Assembly (NCBI RefSeq): GCF_000165425.1
Contig: NW_001799642.1
Location: 1 to 64,000, forward strand
Source of the DNA: Paramecium tetraurelia
Lineage: Eukaryota; Ciliophora; Oligohymenophorea; Peniculida; Parameciidae
DNA length: 64,000 nt
Reading direction: 5' to 3'
The stretch's first letter is position 1, and each line of letters starts with the position of its first letter. This document shows positions 1 to 12,292 of this stretch, piece by piece. The translations under genes were made by a program, and so were the position numbers. Below the pieces are notes generated by a model that worked only from the letters and a program-made list of their open reading frames with translations, had not been told where the DNA came from and did no database searches.

Positions 1-250
1 GGTGCGTATTTTTCCAAGTTAGCAAGCAACAAAAATCAGATAATTGGGTATGAAGGTCTCTCCGGAATTCGCCGCCGGGGATTTTTTGCCTTCTCGTATC
101 GCTAGGTAGGTAGGTAGGTAGGTAAGTAGGTAATAGGATAGTAAAAACCAAACCCATTAGTTTGTATTTTATTCTATAATCTAAAAGTATAAAGCCATAA
201 ATTTTCTAGGTTGGTCGTAATAGAAATTCAATATTAATATTAAATACGTA
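1..250. other. Window edge: GC-rich patch and leader of the WD40 gene
   Basis: No gene is seen. Bases about 55-100 are strikingly GC-rich (they include GGAATTCGCCGCCGGGG) compared with the AT-rich rest of the window, and run directly into a GGTA tandem repeat. From about 135 onward the composition returns to normal and leads into the ATG at 251. The patch does not read as ciliate coding sequence and is not a C4A2 or C3A3 telomere. It may be a scaffold-end artefact or foreign sequence. Confidence 0.5.
103..130. repeat. GGTA tetranucleotide tandem repeat
   Basis: About six copies of GGTA, the last ones imperfect (GGTAAGTAGGTAATAGG). It adjoins the GC-rich patch at the window edge. It is a simple repeat with no sign of being telomeric. 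Confidence 0.8.
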
Positions 251-2887
251 ATGAATTGTAGTTATCATCATCCAAATCCAATATCTACAATATGTGTAGC
301 TCCTCACAATTGTTAGTGCTAAAGGAAACTGTGCCATAAATGCCTCTATGAACATGGAGTGGATGTAAAATATGCAATTCCAGTTGATCTAATTTAAGAA
401 ATGGTTATGAAGAAATTACAAGAATACAATTTAGATACCTCTGAAATAAGAGAATAGAAAAATAATTTCAAACTAATACTCTCTCAAACTGAAAGCAAGA
501 TGAAGAGAATATTGGATGAATTTACATAATCAATCAATGAAATATATGATTTGATTGAAAAGAAAAATAAATCATATTCTAATCTAATCAATAGAAATAT
601 TAATATAGCTGAATCATCTTATTCTGAATTAGAACAAATAGCCTCAGTTTTATTAGGGAATAACATAAATGATTGGCTAGATGAGAAAAATTCTTTTTTG
701 GATTGTTTGTCTTACGGGTAAAATTAGTGGGAATAGCAAGTTTAGTAGTTTTTGGAGAAATTGGAAAAGGAAATAATGTCTAGTATTCAACCTATTTAAC
801 AAATGTTAGAAATTTATGAAAAAAAGGAAGATGTATATTCAGTATTGATTTAAATAAAGAATATTGACAGATCATTCCTCAATTATATCTTATATATGCT
901 TAAGGAGGATAATAAAACAGATATCATTTAATATTTATACAAAAGACAAAAATCAAAGTTGAGATTTATTTCCAATATTCTCAAAGATCTTAGTGAACTT
1001 GACTTTTCCAAAGAGTATTACTCAAAAGAGGAATGTGAATAAAGTAGAAAGCAATTGATAAGGGAGATATCTTATGATGAACACATCATTGAATTTTTGA
1101 AATTCCTAGTACAATTGACAGCTATTGATGAGAGATTTATCTAATGCGGATCAAATTCATTGAATTTATTAGTCGAAATGAAGGTGGATTTGAGAGAATA
1201 AAGTTTTGAGAAAATAAGGATATAAGAGACTTCTCTGGTTGGTGGAAATTTTTTTCGATGTAATTTCAATGAATCAAAATTATATGATGTGGATATAAGT
1301 GGAATAAACTTGAATTAAGCATAATTATTCAATTGTAAATGGAAAGACATCAAAATACATGAGTTAAATAAATTAGATGGTCATTCGAGTTGTATTAGGT
1401 CGGTCAATTTCTCTCCTGATGGTACTACATTAGCCTCTGGTAGTGTTGATAAGTCTATCCGTATATGGGATGTTAAGACAGGATTATAAAAAGCCATATT
1501 GGATGGTCATTCTGGAACATGTTTATTCAATTTGTTACTCTCCTGATGGTACTACATTAGCATCTGGTAGTGATGATAATACTATTCGCATATGGGATTT
1601 TAAGTCATAATAACGTAGTTAAATTCTATCTGTCTGTTTTTCACCTGATGGTACTACGTTAGCATTTAGTAGTGATGATAACTCTATCTATTTATGGGAT
1701 TTAATAAATGTTTAATATAAAGGCAAATTAAATGGTCATAATAACTCTGTCATTTAGGTTTGTTTTTCTTCTGATGGTAATACTTTAGCCTCTTGTAGTT
1801 ATGATTTGTTGATCTGTTTATGGGATTCAAAGTCATAGTTATAAAACGGCTATTTATATGGTCATAATGATTGGGTTAATACAGTTTGTTTCTCTCCTGA
1901 TGGTAATACATTAGCATCTGGAAGTTATGATCAATCTTTACGTTTATGGGATATTAAGACAGGACAACAAACAGCCAAATTTAATGGTCATAGTGATACT
2001 GTTCGATCTGTTTGTTTCTCTCCTGATGGGAAAACAATTGCATCTGGCAGTGACGATGAATCTATCCGTTTATGGAATGTTAAGACAAAATAACAAATAG
2101 CAAAATTAGATGCCCATACTAGTGGAATTTCATCAGTATATTTTTCTCCAAATGGAACAACATTAGCCTCATGTAGTTTTGATCAATCTATTCGTATATG
2201 GGATGTTATGACACAATAATAAAAAGCCTCAATAGATGATTGCGCTTGTGAAATTCTATCAGTATGTTTCTCTCCAGATGGTACCACATTAGCATATGGT
2301 GGCAAAGATAAGTCTATCTGTTTAATGGATATTATGACAGGATAATAAAAAAGCAAAATTAGATGGTCATTATGGATCGGTAAATTCAATCTGTTTCTCT
2401 CCTGATGGTAGAGCATTAGCATCAGGTAGTAAAGATAGCACTGTAATTTTATGGGATTTTAAAGCCGAATAATAAATCTTAACTTTAGATAATAGTGATA
2501 AAGTTATCTCGGCATAAACAGGTATTTATTTTTCCTATTATTTAGCTACAGTTTTGTTAGTTTCTTAAAGTCCCAATTTAGAAGCTTTAGGAGCTTAAAT
2601 TATGAATGGAGAATTTGTAAATTAATCTGGAGAGGACTTAAAATAATTATTCAAAGAGAGAGGTGGTATATTTTTAGAAAACGAATTTGCATTATAAAAT
2701 AATACAAAAGATTATTATTATTACAAATGAGAATAAATATATTATAATATCACCATCATCCAAACTAATCAAACATATTCCTCCTTCTCATTAATTTGTG
2801 TTTCAAGAATTTATTTTGCAAATCAGTATCATAAAATAGTTGAATAAATTAGTCTTAAAATCCTTGAAAAACACATTATTTGTATGA
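251..2887 (+). pseudogene. WD40-repeat protein gene, frameshifted three times
   Basis: Read with the ciliate code, this is a typical Paramecium WD40 protein. The N-terminus is Cys/His-rich and B-box-like (C-Q-C-Q near residues 22-25, then CHKC). A helical linker follows, then a short pentapeptide-like stretch (GGNFFRCNF...), then nine WD units, each with a near-identical [12 protein letters not shown] core and a DxSIRIWD end. The frame breaks three times: near 1520 (one extra base), near 2346-2352 (A-run) and near 2712 (TAT run). After the last shift the frame continues as a plausible C-terminal tail to TGA 2885-2887. The third unit lacks its GH linker. Either this is a pseudogene, or homopolymer base calls are wrong. 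It would act as a beta-propeller scaffold if intact. Confidence 0.75.
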
Positions 2888-5232
2888 TTCTTAACATCAA
2901 ATAATTAAATTGACTCTATTAGAATAATCTTTTCTCGGGCAGGGTTATGGTTCAGAACTATCCTACTATTGTACACTGGGAGATAAGTCCCAGATTCAAG
3001 ATAATAGTGCAACTTCGATAAATTATGATTCAGCAGTTTAAAAGAAACCAGAAAATTTGAAAGATAATGATGAAGGTTTAATGCTATATTTAACATTTTA
3101 TAAAAATACCAATAATAAAAATGAATAGAAATAAAGAAATTTTGACTCCAACAATATTGCAATTAATAATAAAATGATTTATATATCCTTCTATTAATAC
3201 CACTTAGAAATTTTGTAAAATTATAAACACTCTAGCCTCATAAATCCTATAAAAAGGATAAAATATCTATTTTCTAAGAATTTTTTATAAATTTCATATT
3301 TGTAAGACTATTTCAATTTTCTTTACAGATAGTAGGAATCCGAGAAAATTTTTGAGACCTTTCTAAGTCTAGAAAATATTCTTACTTTGTAATGTATACT
3401 TCTTTATTTGTAGATAAAATAAAATTGGCGAAAGTTTGGAAATTGGATTATAAAAATGGTAAGATTATTTAACTAATTGTAAAAAAAAAAGAATTCATTA
3501 ATCTATTTGTTTAAGAATTATTGAAATTAATTAGAATTGAAAAAAATAAAATTTAGACTTACAAAATTCTAAAACATAATTGGGGTTGTTGTTTCAAGTA
3601 TTTTTTAGATTAGTGATATTAATAAATTTTACTCACTAAACATTTTGGGAAAAAAATTAAGATATTTCAACTACTTTAAATTTTAACCTTCAAGGGTGAC
3701 TTGGTGTAATTAAATCAGTAGCCCTCTGATAGTTCCAAGCTCATATTTTCAGATTGTTTAAGAAAAACTATTTAATATTGTTTATTCCTTTTAAAATAAT
3801 ACACTATATGAAAAGACTTTATCATCGAAAGTAAATTAAAACAAATAAATAAGTATATATTGCTCATTAAAATTATACTCTGAGTTGCATCTTTAAATTT
3901 ATGCTCTTGCCTGTATTGAACATCCAATTAGTCTATTTCAGTTTTTAATTCTTTAATATCTATGGAATACCACTATTTAAATTCTATTACTATTAAGCCA
4001 AGAAATTATAAAGTTTAAGAGGAGATAAAGTTAAAGTATATCATAAATTTTAAAACCTTTGAAATCTTTAGATTGTATCAATATATCCATTTGGTGTTCC
4101 TTTACACCAATCATGTAAAGATGTTTGCTGTTTATCCTTACAATAATTTGTTTAAGTCTACAATTAATACTAATCACAACAATTTTCTATTGAAATACTC
4201 AATCTTGAGATAATAAAAACAGTAAAAGAAAATCTTGACCAAAAACTAACCAGTAATAATCGATTATAGGAATTACATTTTGCTAGAATATTAATATATG
4301 TTAAGTAAGTTTCTGCTAACTACTCCCCCTATTTTAAAACAAATATCAGATAAGTATTCATCTTATGAGATGTAACAACAATATTTATGCAAATCTCCAA
4401 GATCTTCTAATTAATAACAAAGTCAAATAAAAACCATAAAGATTCAATATATTAAGAACATTCATGTATTCGGGAGAAAATAAATAATTCCTCAACTCTT
4501 TAAAAGAAATTTAGAAGCAGTAAATGGGTTTCTTTTTTTTTTAAACCAATAATTTAGCCCATAATCTGTAGACTATATACTATAAAAAGTTATAACTTTC
4601 TATATCTATTGAAACCTTGTGGCTGCAATATTTTTGTTCAAAATCATTTAAGAGGAAAATTTTCTCTATAACATTTAGTAGACAAAGTTTTGATACCAGT
4701 AGCAATTGCAATATTATATTATTTAAAATTCGATAGCACAAGGTTTCATATACATTCAATGAGCAAGCTGTGTTTAGGCTTAACAATGAGCATAATAAAA
4801 ACCAGATACTATTAAATAATAAAAATCCAATATAAGAAACGATTCTCTAAACTACATGTATAAGTCAACTCTTTAAAATACAATAATTCATCAAGTTAAA
4901 TAATAAACTACTCTTAAGCCATATTTCGTCCTAATCTTACATACGATTCTTCAAAATAAATTAAGGAATGGATCTCTGAAAATCAACCCCAGATTCATGC
5001 AAAATTGATTTATTCCTTAATGTTGAATATAATTTCTCTCTAATTAAAGTATTGTAAACATTTGATGAGAAGTTAGTTAAAATCAAAATGAAAATAGTAA
5101 AGTAATTTAGAATGCAATAATATTTGATATAACATCAAGCCAAACACTTTATTAAAAATATGACAATACTCTATAATATATTTAGAATTATTAATGATAA
5201 ATCATTCTTACATTCAATAGCCAACAATACAT
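2888..5232. other. AT-rich region with ambiguous open frames
   Basis: No confident gene. Because only TGA stops, several long frames are open on both strands. The best + strand runs are about 2885-3440, which reads like protein near its start (for example GQGYGSELSYYCTLGDK) but has no start codon, and 3962-4612, listed separately. A minus-strand frame across 4300-4560 is equally plausible. I read the stretch as possible gene relics; I cannot choose a strand. Confidence 0.4.
3962..4612 (+). CDS. Unassigned open frame, 216 codons
   Basis: A single uninterrupted ciliate-code frame runs from ATG 3962 to TGA 4610-4612. The second half is the most protein-like part (contains DKYSSYEMQQQYLCKSPRSS and FGRKQIIPQLFKRNLEAVNG). 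No family is recognised. Competing open frames on both strands make this tentative: the segment could be non-coding or a relic of a gene on the other strand. Confidence 0.28.
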
Positions 5233-5835
5233 ATGAATGACATTGCAATTTAAAAAGACGATGAATTAATTTAGAATTCTTTGAAAAACTTACCTAGATT
5301 CAAGAAAATTGAAATTATTGGAGAAATATTCGCTCTTTTAGTACTAATTCTATGTTGGGCTTTTTTTCACTAGTCTGTATTTGCAATCTAATTATTTCAG
5401 TTTGTATATTTGAATGAAAAAGTGCCTACAGAATTTGATTATAATGGTAATGCAGTTCGATATGCTGATAAAAACATTCTATTTGCACTTCCAGCAGTAA
5501 TGACAATATCATATATCATCTTTACTATCTTATAATTCGTTCCACATCGATTTAATTATGATTGTGGTAAATCATTTTTTAGTATCAAAGTTGGTTTAAC
5601 TGTGTTCAATGCTTAGGAAATCTACAGAACAACAAGAATCACCCTTTTAAGCTGCAAATTGATCACAGAATTTTTATTTACTTATATAACTTTTACTATG
5701 CTACAAGTTGTCTAGTACTAATGTGAGCCCTAAAGAATGTATTATGCCTTTGTGTTCATACTTCCCTATTTAATAATAGGAGTATGTTATTATCGAAAAT
5801 TAAAAAACATTAGCACACAGCCATAATAATTGTGA
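5233..5835 (+). CDS. DUF1648 (SdpI-like) multi-pass membrane protein
   Basis: 200 residues, no intron. About five hydrophobic segments (one near residue 35, one at the VMTISYIIF segment, then three in the C-terminal half). The motif NEKVPTEFDYNGNAVRYADK followed by a helix matches the DUF1648 pattern, in which P-T-x-F-x-x-x-G precedes a membrane segment. In bacteria this domain is found in SdpI-type immunity/signal proteins; its role in ciliates is unknown. The gene converges on the MFS gene at 5862 with only 26 bp between stops. The family call rests on the motif alone. Confidence 0.7.
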
Positions 5836-5861
5836 TATATAATTTATTAATGTAAGAGTAA

Positions 5862-7282
5862 TCAATGCATTTCTATTTCTTTGTTTAGATTATCTGGTTC
5901 ATCATCCAATTTCCATTCTGTTATTATTACAACTATTAATAACAATCCTCCAATCACAGCTAAAATGCCACAATAAAGAAAGAGGTAATCCTTGACATAA
6001 GGAACAATTATTTGATTCAAAGCTCCAAAGAGAGTGCCATATCCCATTATTAATGATGTTACAGTTGATGTAGCATGCTTGTATTCTAAAAAATTAACTT
6101 TTATTATAATTACTTTTTAAAGCTTTATTGTTACTGAGTTCTACAGCAATGGCAGCAGCCACGTTGTTATAGCATCCTCCAATAAACATACCAACACCAA
6201 AATTAAGAGCCATGTATCCTCCATATGGATTATCATAATCTTTTAAAAAATTTATTGCCACCATTAAAATGGTTCCTAGCCATAATAATGGGACAATAAT
6301 AGTAGCCCTTTTCTAATATCTAACTCCTAAATAGCTAATAATTAAATTTTATCATACCAAACTATTACACCTCCAAATCCAGCTCCTAAATCAAGCATTA
6401 TATTGATTAATGCGACAAAAGTTACATGTAGATAGTCTAAATAAGCAGGTAACCACAATCCAACAATCATTGAAATGGCTTTAATGCACCCAAATGCCAA
6501 AGCATAAATTGCCACTCCTGGCAGTAACCAAGCTTTCCAAATTTTCAATTTCTTAACTCCCACAACTTCTTTGCTCACCTATGGTTCTTATGAAGTATCC
6601 GATATTATATGTTCAGATACAATAGAAGGTCTTGGTTTGATGAATATATGGAACATTATGGTCATGAAAAATAACAATCCTCCACTTATATAAATTGGGG
6701 TTAAAATGCTGAGATCGCATATCTCTATGGTGATTCCAGAGTTAGCAAAACCTGCTATGTTTCCAACGTTAATGCAAGAGGCAAAAATTCCAAGAATAAT
6801 AACCTTTTATTCTTTTGGCATCCATGCATTCATTATTGCTTGAAAAATATTATACTACATTTTACATAGCAAACCCGGCCACGCAGTTGAAGAAAACATT
6901 CCTGCTAAGAGCAATAATACTAAATATAGTTCTTTTGGGGCTGTTGTAAATTCAAAAATTAAGGCAAGGATAATAAATAATGCACTTAATGGATATGTGC
7001 CAAGGATAACAAATAATTTTGGGTTCATCTTATCACCTAACTAACCAAGCCTCATAATAACATTTTATACAAAAAGTATGAAACTCCCATTGACAGTAGA
7101 AATGTAAAATTGACATACCCTAAAAATTGGGGACTAAACCCTTCAATCTTATTTTATTCAATTATCAATCCAGATGCATAACTCCAAGTAGATCTACAGC
7201 AATGTACCATAATATAGAGAGTGTAACAAAGTGCAAATTGTTTTATTCTCTCATTTTTAATTCCAGGAATTTCATTTAGCAT
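5862..7282 (-). CDS. MFS transporter, SLC37 (sugar-phosphate exchanger) like
   Basis: 449 residues after removing introns at 7051-7070 (20 nt), 6335-6357 (23 nt) and 6086-6113 (28 nt); the frame closes exactly. About twelve hydrophobic segments and the MFS cytosolic loop GDKMNP after TM3. The N-terminal half carries the pattern of glycerol-3-phosphate/glucose-6-phosphate antiporters (CRSTWSYASGLI, and AWPGLLCKM after TM4), and the C-terminal half has GAGFGGVI. The start was chosen at 7282 because the frame stays open only from just upstream and the protein begins with a short cytosolic tail. Substrate is unproven; the hydrophobic core and loop motif are clear. Confidence 0.75.
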
Positions 7283-7468
7283 TTTATTAACTAAATTATC
7301 AGATATTAATAATATATAAAACTCATTCTTTTAATCTCGTTTCTTAATTAATATAGTGTTTTTATTCAGTCAGCTGAAAAGAATAAATAATCAAAAGATA
7401 TATAATTAAATAAAGTAAACAAATTAATCATCATTTGCTTCATCTCCTTATATTTTAGAATAAAAATT

Positions 7469-8276
7469 TCATTTCAAACATTCAATGCATTTGCAACATA
7501 TACCTATTAATTCACAGAAGGCATCGCATATTGGACCTAAAAATTAGCTAATCTATTGACAAGAGTTTGATAAGCAGTCACAACAAAAAGTACAAATCTG
7601 AGTTAAACAGTCGCTGAAATTATTTAATATGAATTCACAACAGACTAAAAGGAGTCCACAAAAGGCTGAGCACATTTAAAAACAGAAACTACTACATGAA
7701 TCCCAATAAGCCATAATTTATTAACTAAAGACTGAACAATTTATGCAACAACATATTTAAGTGCATATCACATTGGAATTCCTTTTTAAACTATTATAAC
7801 ATCTGCCTTAATTAATATAATATTTTTTTACTGCAATTGAAGCTTAAAAGCCCACAACTCATTTTACATGAATCACTCCAATCTGGGCACAAATTTTAGC
7901 AGCACATTTCTAAACATCCATCCCAAATACAAACTATTAGCTTTTTAAAGAGTGTCAAAGGGAGTGTTAAACAGTAAACAGTTAAATCACAAACCCATTA
8001 ACAACAGCTATCAGATCGATTGAGCAAACCAAGACAACAATATGTAGATAAATTGGAGCCTAAATTAACCAATACATCTTATTGAGCGTCATTTTAATTA
8101 ATAGGTACAACAACAACATTATTTTGATAATGCTTATCACTATTCTCTTCCTCTTATTTTTATAACTTTTTCTTCTATTTTATTTTTATATTTCCATCTT
8201 CCCTTGCTTAATCCTATTTATTATCATATTGATCGCTTGGCTAAATTGGTGTATTAAATGATTAAGTCGGTATCAT
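7469..8276 (-). CDS. Cysteine-pair-rich protein, unknown function
   Basis: 260 residues with one 25 nt intron (7807-7831). The first ~75 residues are charged and Gln-rich (KKKLQKQEEEN). From there on the chain is packed with cysteines, often as CC, CCC or CxxC (STYCCLGLL, QICCCINC, CTFCCDC, GICCKCIECLK), alternating with hydrophobic residues. There is no signal peptide, so the cysteines are more likely lipidated or metal-binding on the cytosolic face than disulphide-bonded; that is inference. No family recognised. Start at 8276 gives the only long consistent frame. Confidence 0.7.
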
Positions 8277-9340
8277 CACTAGATTTTATTGATCAGGAAC
8301 AGGTGAATAGTTTATTTATAGTTGCTAAACTGGGTTTGTATATTATGGTTCCTAAACTCTTGGAATATGTCTATCTTAAAATTGCTAAGCAGGGATATTT
8401 AATTCAATAATTTATTATCCCTTTTAATCATGATTATTCTTATCGACCTCTACTTTATTATTATCAAAAAACATATCTCTATTTTCTGCAAACTATATAA
8501 TCTCTATTTCTTCCTCCTAGTTTTAAGGAACTTCATTATTTTATTATTATATATTGAAATCATCCTAATGATCAATAAAAAACAGAGAATTTTCATTTTC
8601 TTGTTGATCAACTTAAGATTTATCAATCTTTTACTCTCCTTACTAAGACTATTCATCACCAGAAAACTAACTATAAAGAATTAAGTACTTTAACTACACT
8701 AATATTGTGTTTGTCAATGTTATCAAAATTCTCTTCTTCCATTCAAAATTTTATAATATATTAATTCAATTAATTTGATCAATAAGTTTCATTATCATGT
8801 TGAGCTAAGTATCATCATTCAAATTTACCTGGGTATTAAATACAATCATCAAATTCATTTAATTGTTAATAATATTTAAAAAGTTTAAGTCAAAATATAT
8901 AATTAATGAAACTTAAAGGGTTATGTTTTTTTTGAGTTAATTACATTATTTCATTAAATGTCCATTCCAAAAAATTTCTAAAAGTAGATCATATAAATTA
9001 CTTATTAAATAAATACCGACTTTCGAAGCCTTAATTTTTTCTAAGAGCCCCAATTATGTAACTTCTTACATAAAATATAGCTTAAATATCAGTAGGATTC
9101 ATTAAAATTTTATACAGAAGGTTTTTTCGATAATCCAAAGCAAAAAACAACCCATTCTGTAAAATTATATCCGTGGAAATGAATATTTGATTGTTTTTTA
9201 AAGTCTGAAAGCATAATTCTCAAATTTATTGATTTTAACATAATCTCAAAAGTAAATTAGAATTTGATAATTCAAATTTATTAGGGAAAAAAAATAGATA
9301 AATCGTTAACCCATGAATAATTTAATATACCAGAATAATT
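8277..9340. other. Gap with overlapping open frames, no confident gene
   Basis: 1.06 kb of AT-rich sequence upstream of the Cys-rich gene. A + strand frame beginning MIKSVSSLDF at about 8257 runs ~105 codons to a TGA and resumes in the same frame afterwards (HPNDQQKTENFHFLVDQLK...). A second + frame over the same bases is highly hydrophobic. No introns, motifs or family resolve the choice; probably a gene relic. Confidence 0.35.
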
Positions 9341-10349
9341 TCACTACATTCCCAAGTCATCATCATCATCTCCTTCTCCGCCTTCCTAGTTAGTCCCATA
9401 CTCATCATCTCCGTCATCGTTTTCAACTTCATCTATAAAATCAGCTTATTAGTTTCCCACAATTTTAGGCTATTAAAATTATATCATTAGTACTTCAATT
9501 TTTACTTTCATCTATCCTTAATACTTTTTCATAATATTTTCAATTTCAACTAAAGCATCCTTCATAATTTTAACTCCATCCCTTGATATGGTGGTTGTTT
9601 TTCCGGTATAAGATGGAGATGCTTTAATTTCAAACTATGTTTAGATGATAAAATACTGATAGTTTGCATTCTTCTGTGGACTTCTTAGTACCAGCGATGA
9701 GTGCTTCTTTAATAATTAGACTTCCGGCATAATCATGACTAATTAAGTCAAATTCAGTTTTAATAGTGACTGGTTCTGGTTTTAATCTTCTTTCAATCTC
9801 CTCCATTAATTTGACTTAAATCTATTCTGATAAATTCAATTTTGACAGATGTTTCTAATCAGATAGTGCATTTTTAAATATTTAAAGAACAGAAACATTT
9901 TACTTATTCTCTTATAATGGCCATACGATGGTTTTATATAATTGCTAAACATTCATATTGCACTTCTCAGCTATAGCTCTCATAATAGAATGAATCATTT
10001 TTCCGTCTGCAAACTTTTACTAAGAAGCTTGCTCTTCGTCCTTCGCCACCTTTTTTTTAGATAGATCAATGTATCCTTAATCCTCATCTACTCTCAACAC
10101 TCTGACAACTTGTATTTTTCCTATTTTTAAAGCCTTTTAAATTCCGCCTCTCAAAGCTCTTGTTGTTTCATTAGGTGGAATCATGCCTCTTATTCTATCA
10201 TATTCTAGCAATTCGACATAAGAAGCATTTTCTTAAACTTCTACAACCTCGACAACGACTAAATCATTTTCTTTTGGATATTGATTCTCGTAAAATCTGC
10301 ATCTTAAGTTAATTCCTTCATCAATTACAGGTTTAATTTCTTGGTTCAT
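9341..10349 (-). CDS. EIF2S1: Translation initiation factor eIF2 subunit alpha
   Basis: 320 residues, introns at 9635-9656 (22 nt) and 9470-9493 (24 nt). The S1 domain is at residues 10-90 (CRFYENQYPKENDLVVVEV, GYIDLSKKKV), followed by the helical domain and the alpha-beta domain ending in an acidic Gly/Asp tail (EGGEGDDDDDLGM). eIF2 carries initiator tRNA to the 40S ribosome; the alpha subunit is the regulatory one. The loop that normally carries phosphorylated Ser51 (LLSELSRRRIRSI in animals) reads PPNETTRALRGGI here: Thr takes the Ser51 place and the following arginine cluster is reduced. It lies 27 bp downstream of the gene at 12099-10377 on the same strand. Identity is sure; regulation is inference. 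Confidence 0.93.
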
Positions 10350-10376
10350 TTAATAAATTTTATATATTATGATTTT

Positions 10377-12099
10377 TCATTTTTGTTTCTTGTTGGAATT
10401 TTAATTCTTCTTTTCCTCACCTCCTCTCATATTTGAATTATAATTCAACAGGTTTTTACTGTTAACTTCTTTTGTCACCTTGAAGGATCTCACTATGCTC
10501 TTTAATAAATTAATATAAAATTACATTTTCGACCAAATCCAAGCCCACTTAATACTCACTTGGAAGATTATGAGGATCATTAATGTGACTACCTTAACCA
10601 ACATACAAGTTCAGTTTATTAATTTGTCCATCAAACTCTTTCTCAATTGATAGAGTTAGATCAGTAGTTGGATAATGCTTGACATTATGTTCTTGTAATT
10701 TAATGATATGCCCATTAATCCAAACGAAGCAATTAAATTCTTCTCTCAAATATGAATAACTCATATAGATGTAGTGCCAATCGTCTGTCTATTCAAATAA
10801 TTCAGCTTTTCTGAGTTCTTAATCTTTGCTGTAAGTTCCAAAACTTAAAGAATTACCACCATAAAAGCTCAACGCATAATTCTTCTTATCATCCTTTATC
10901 CTAAAGATCTCAATATTCTCAGCATCTAAATATTCTATCTTAAACCATGCACTAATTGCAAATTCATCAATGAAATCAGAATGATATTCCTTTTTAAATT
11001 TTATGGGGAACTGCATTTCCTCTGCAATTAACCCAATTTATTACTTGTTGAATTAAGGCTGGGGTGATAACTTTGATACTTCCTCAATGAATAATTGTGG
11101 TTTATCAGTGATGTATTATTTCCCAACTCCATAAGTCAGTTAAGCAAATTGTCCATTTAATCCTTAACTTTATAAATCATTCCCTCCAAACTTAAAGTAC
11201 GCTTAATTTAATTTAAAATGCTCCACGTGAAATTCTATTTTGCTAATGTCATCTTAATCTAAATAGACATATCCTGTAGCCAACCCATCCTAATAAGAAA
11301 AGTGAATATAAACCCATTAATTTTTTTCAAAGAATAGTTTTTATTCAACTATTGAATTCATTGTTTTAATATCATAGGTTGAGAATACTAAATTTTTTTT
11401 TTGTATAGACACCACAAGTTTATTATCACCTAAGTCGTTTCCTGAATAATTTTCATTTTCAGAAACACGAGATATAAAATAAGTTTCAGTCTGATAATCT
11501 TCAGGATAGAAATTAAGTAATCTAAACCAATAACCATAGCCAACTTCATTGGTTTTGCTCTAAATCATCTATTGAAGGATAATTTTATTGTGATAGGCTG
11601 GTTTCAGAGATCGATTGCAAGTATCAACTTTCTCTGTTACTAATTTGAGTTTCTCGCTTAATTCTTATTTTTCAACTTTAAACAATTAATTTTTTTCACT
11701 ATCTCGTTAATCTAAAATTTTATTTATCCTTCTAATAGTGTTATCACAATATTATAATGTCAACTCCTTTTTATCATTTTATAACTCTTACACAATATCT
11801 TTAATTTCTTCGCTAACTTTCTCTAAAAGTACTTTTGGAGCAGATTTTTTCAAAGTTGATTTACTGAGGAGTAGTTCTTTATAGTTTAATAATGACTCTT
11901 TCACTTCTAATATATCTGAAATTTATTGGATAAGATCCGTGTCCTTTAATTCATTCCAATATAAGAGTTAATTTTTGATCTCAAACAAATCATTTAAGTT
12001 GTCACAATCAAATTTGCTATAATCCAATATATCTCTCAATTAATCAGTTTGTGAATAACCCAATGCTATTATGAAAATAAGTAGGGAAATTGTTTTCAT
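10377..12099 (-). CDS. Secreted protein with coiled coil and ConA/LamG-like domains
   Basis: 565 residues, one 25 nt intron (10500-10524). A clear signal peptide (MKTISLLIFIIALGYSQ) is followed by a helical, coiled-coil-like region to about residue 170, then two beta-sandwich segments resembling concanavalin A-like/LamG folds. The second contains FAISAWFKIEYLDAENIEIF, SFYGGNSLSFGTYS and WHYIYMSYSY, which alternate in the usual strand pattern. There is no C-terminal membrane helix; the tail is basic. Likely secreted or vesicular and ligand- or glycan-binding, but no ligand can be named. Confidence 0.75.
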
Positions 12100-12292
12100 A
12101 GCAAATAAAAAAAACGAATATATATATATGAAAATTTATAATTGATTGAGTAGCCAAGTATTAAGAATTTTATTATAATACCTTCATTTTGTTAAGCAAT
12201 AGCTAAAGCTAATTAAAAATGCTTAATATGAGTAAAATAAGTTTAACAAAATATACATTATTGAATATATTTTAAATTACTATTTCAAAACA

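Noticed and set aside
1..130. Telomere at the window start
   Set aside because: The repeat is GGTA, not the C4A2/C3A3 repeat expected for Paramecium chromosome ends.
8430..8684. Hydrophobic plus-strand ORF of 84 codons
   Set aside because: It is isoleucine/leucine-rich as expected of AT-rich DNA, has no charged loops or motif, and competes with other open frames.
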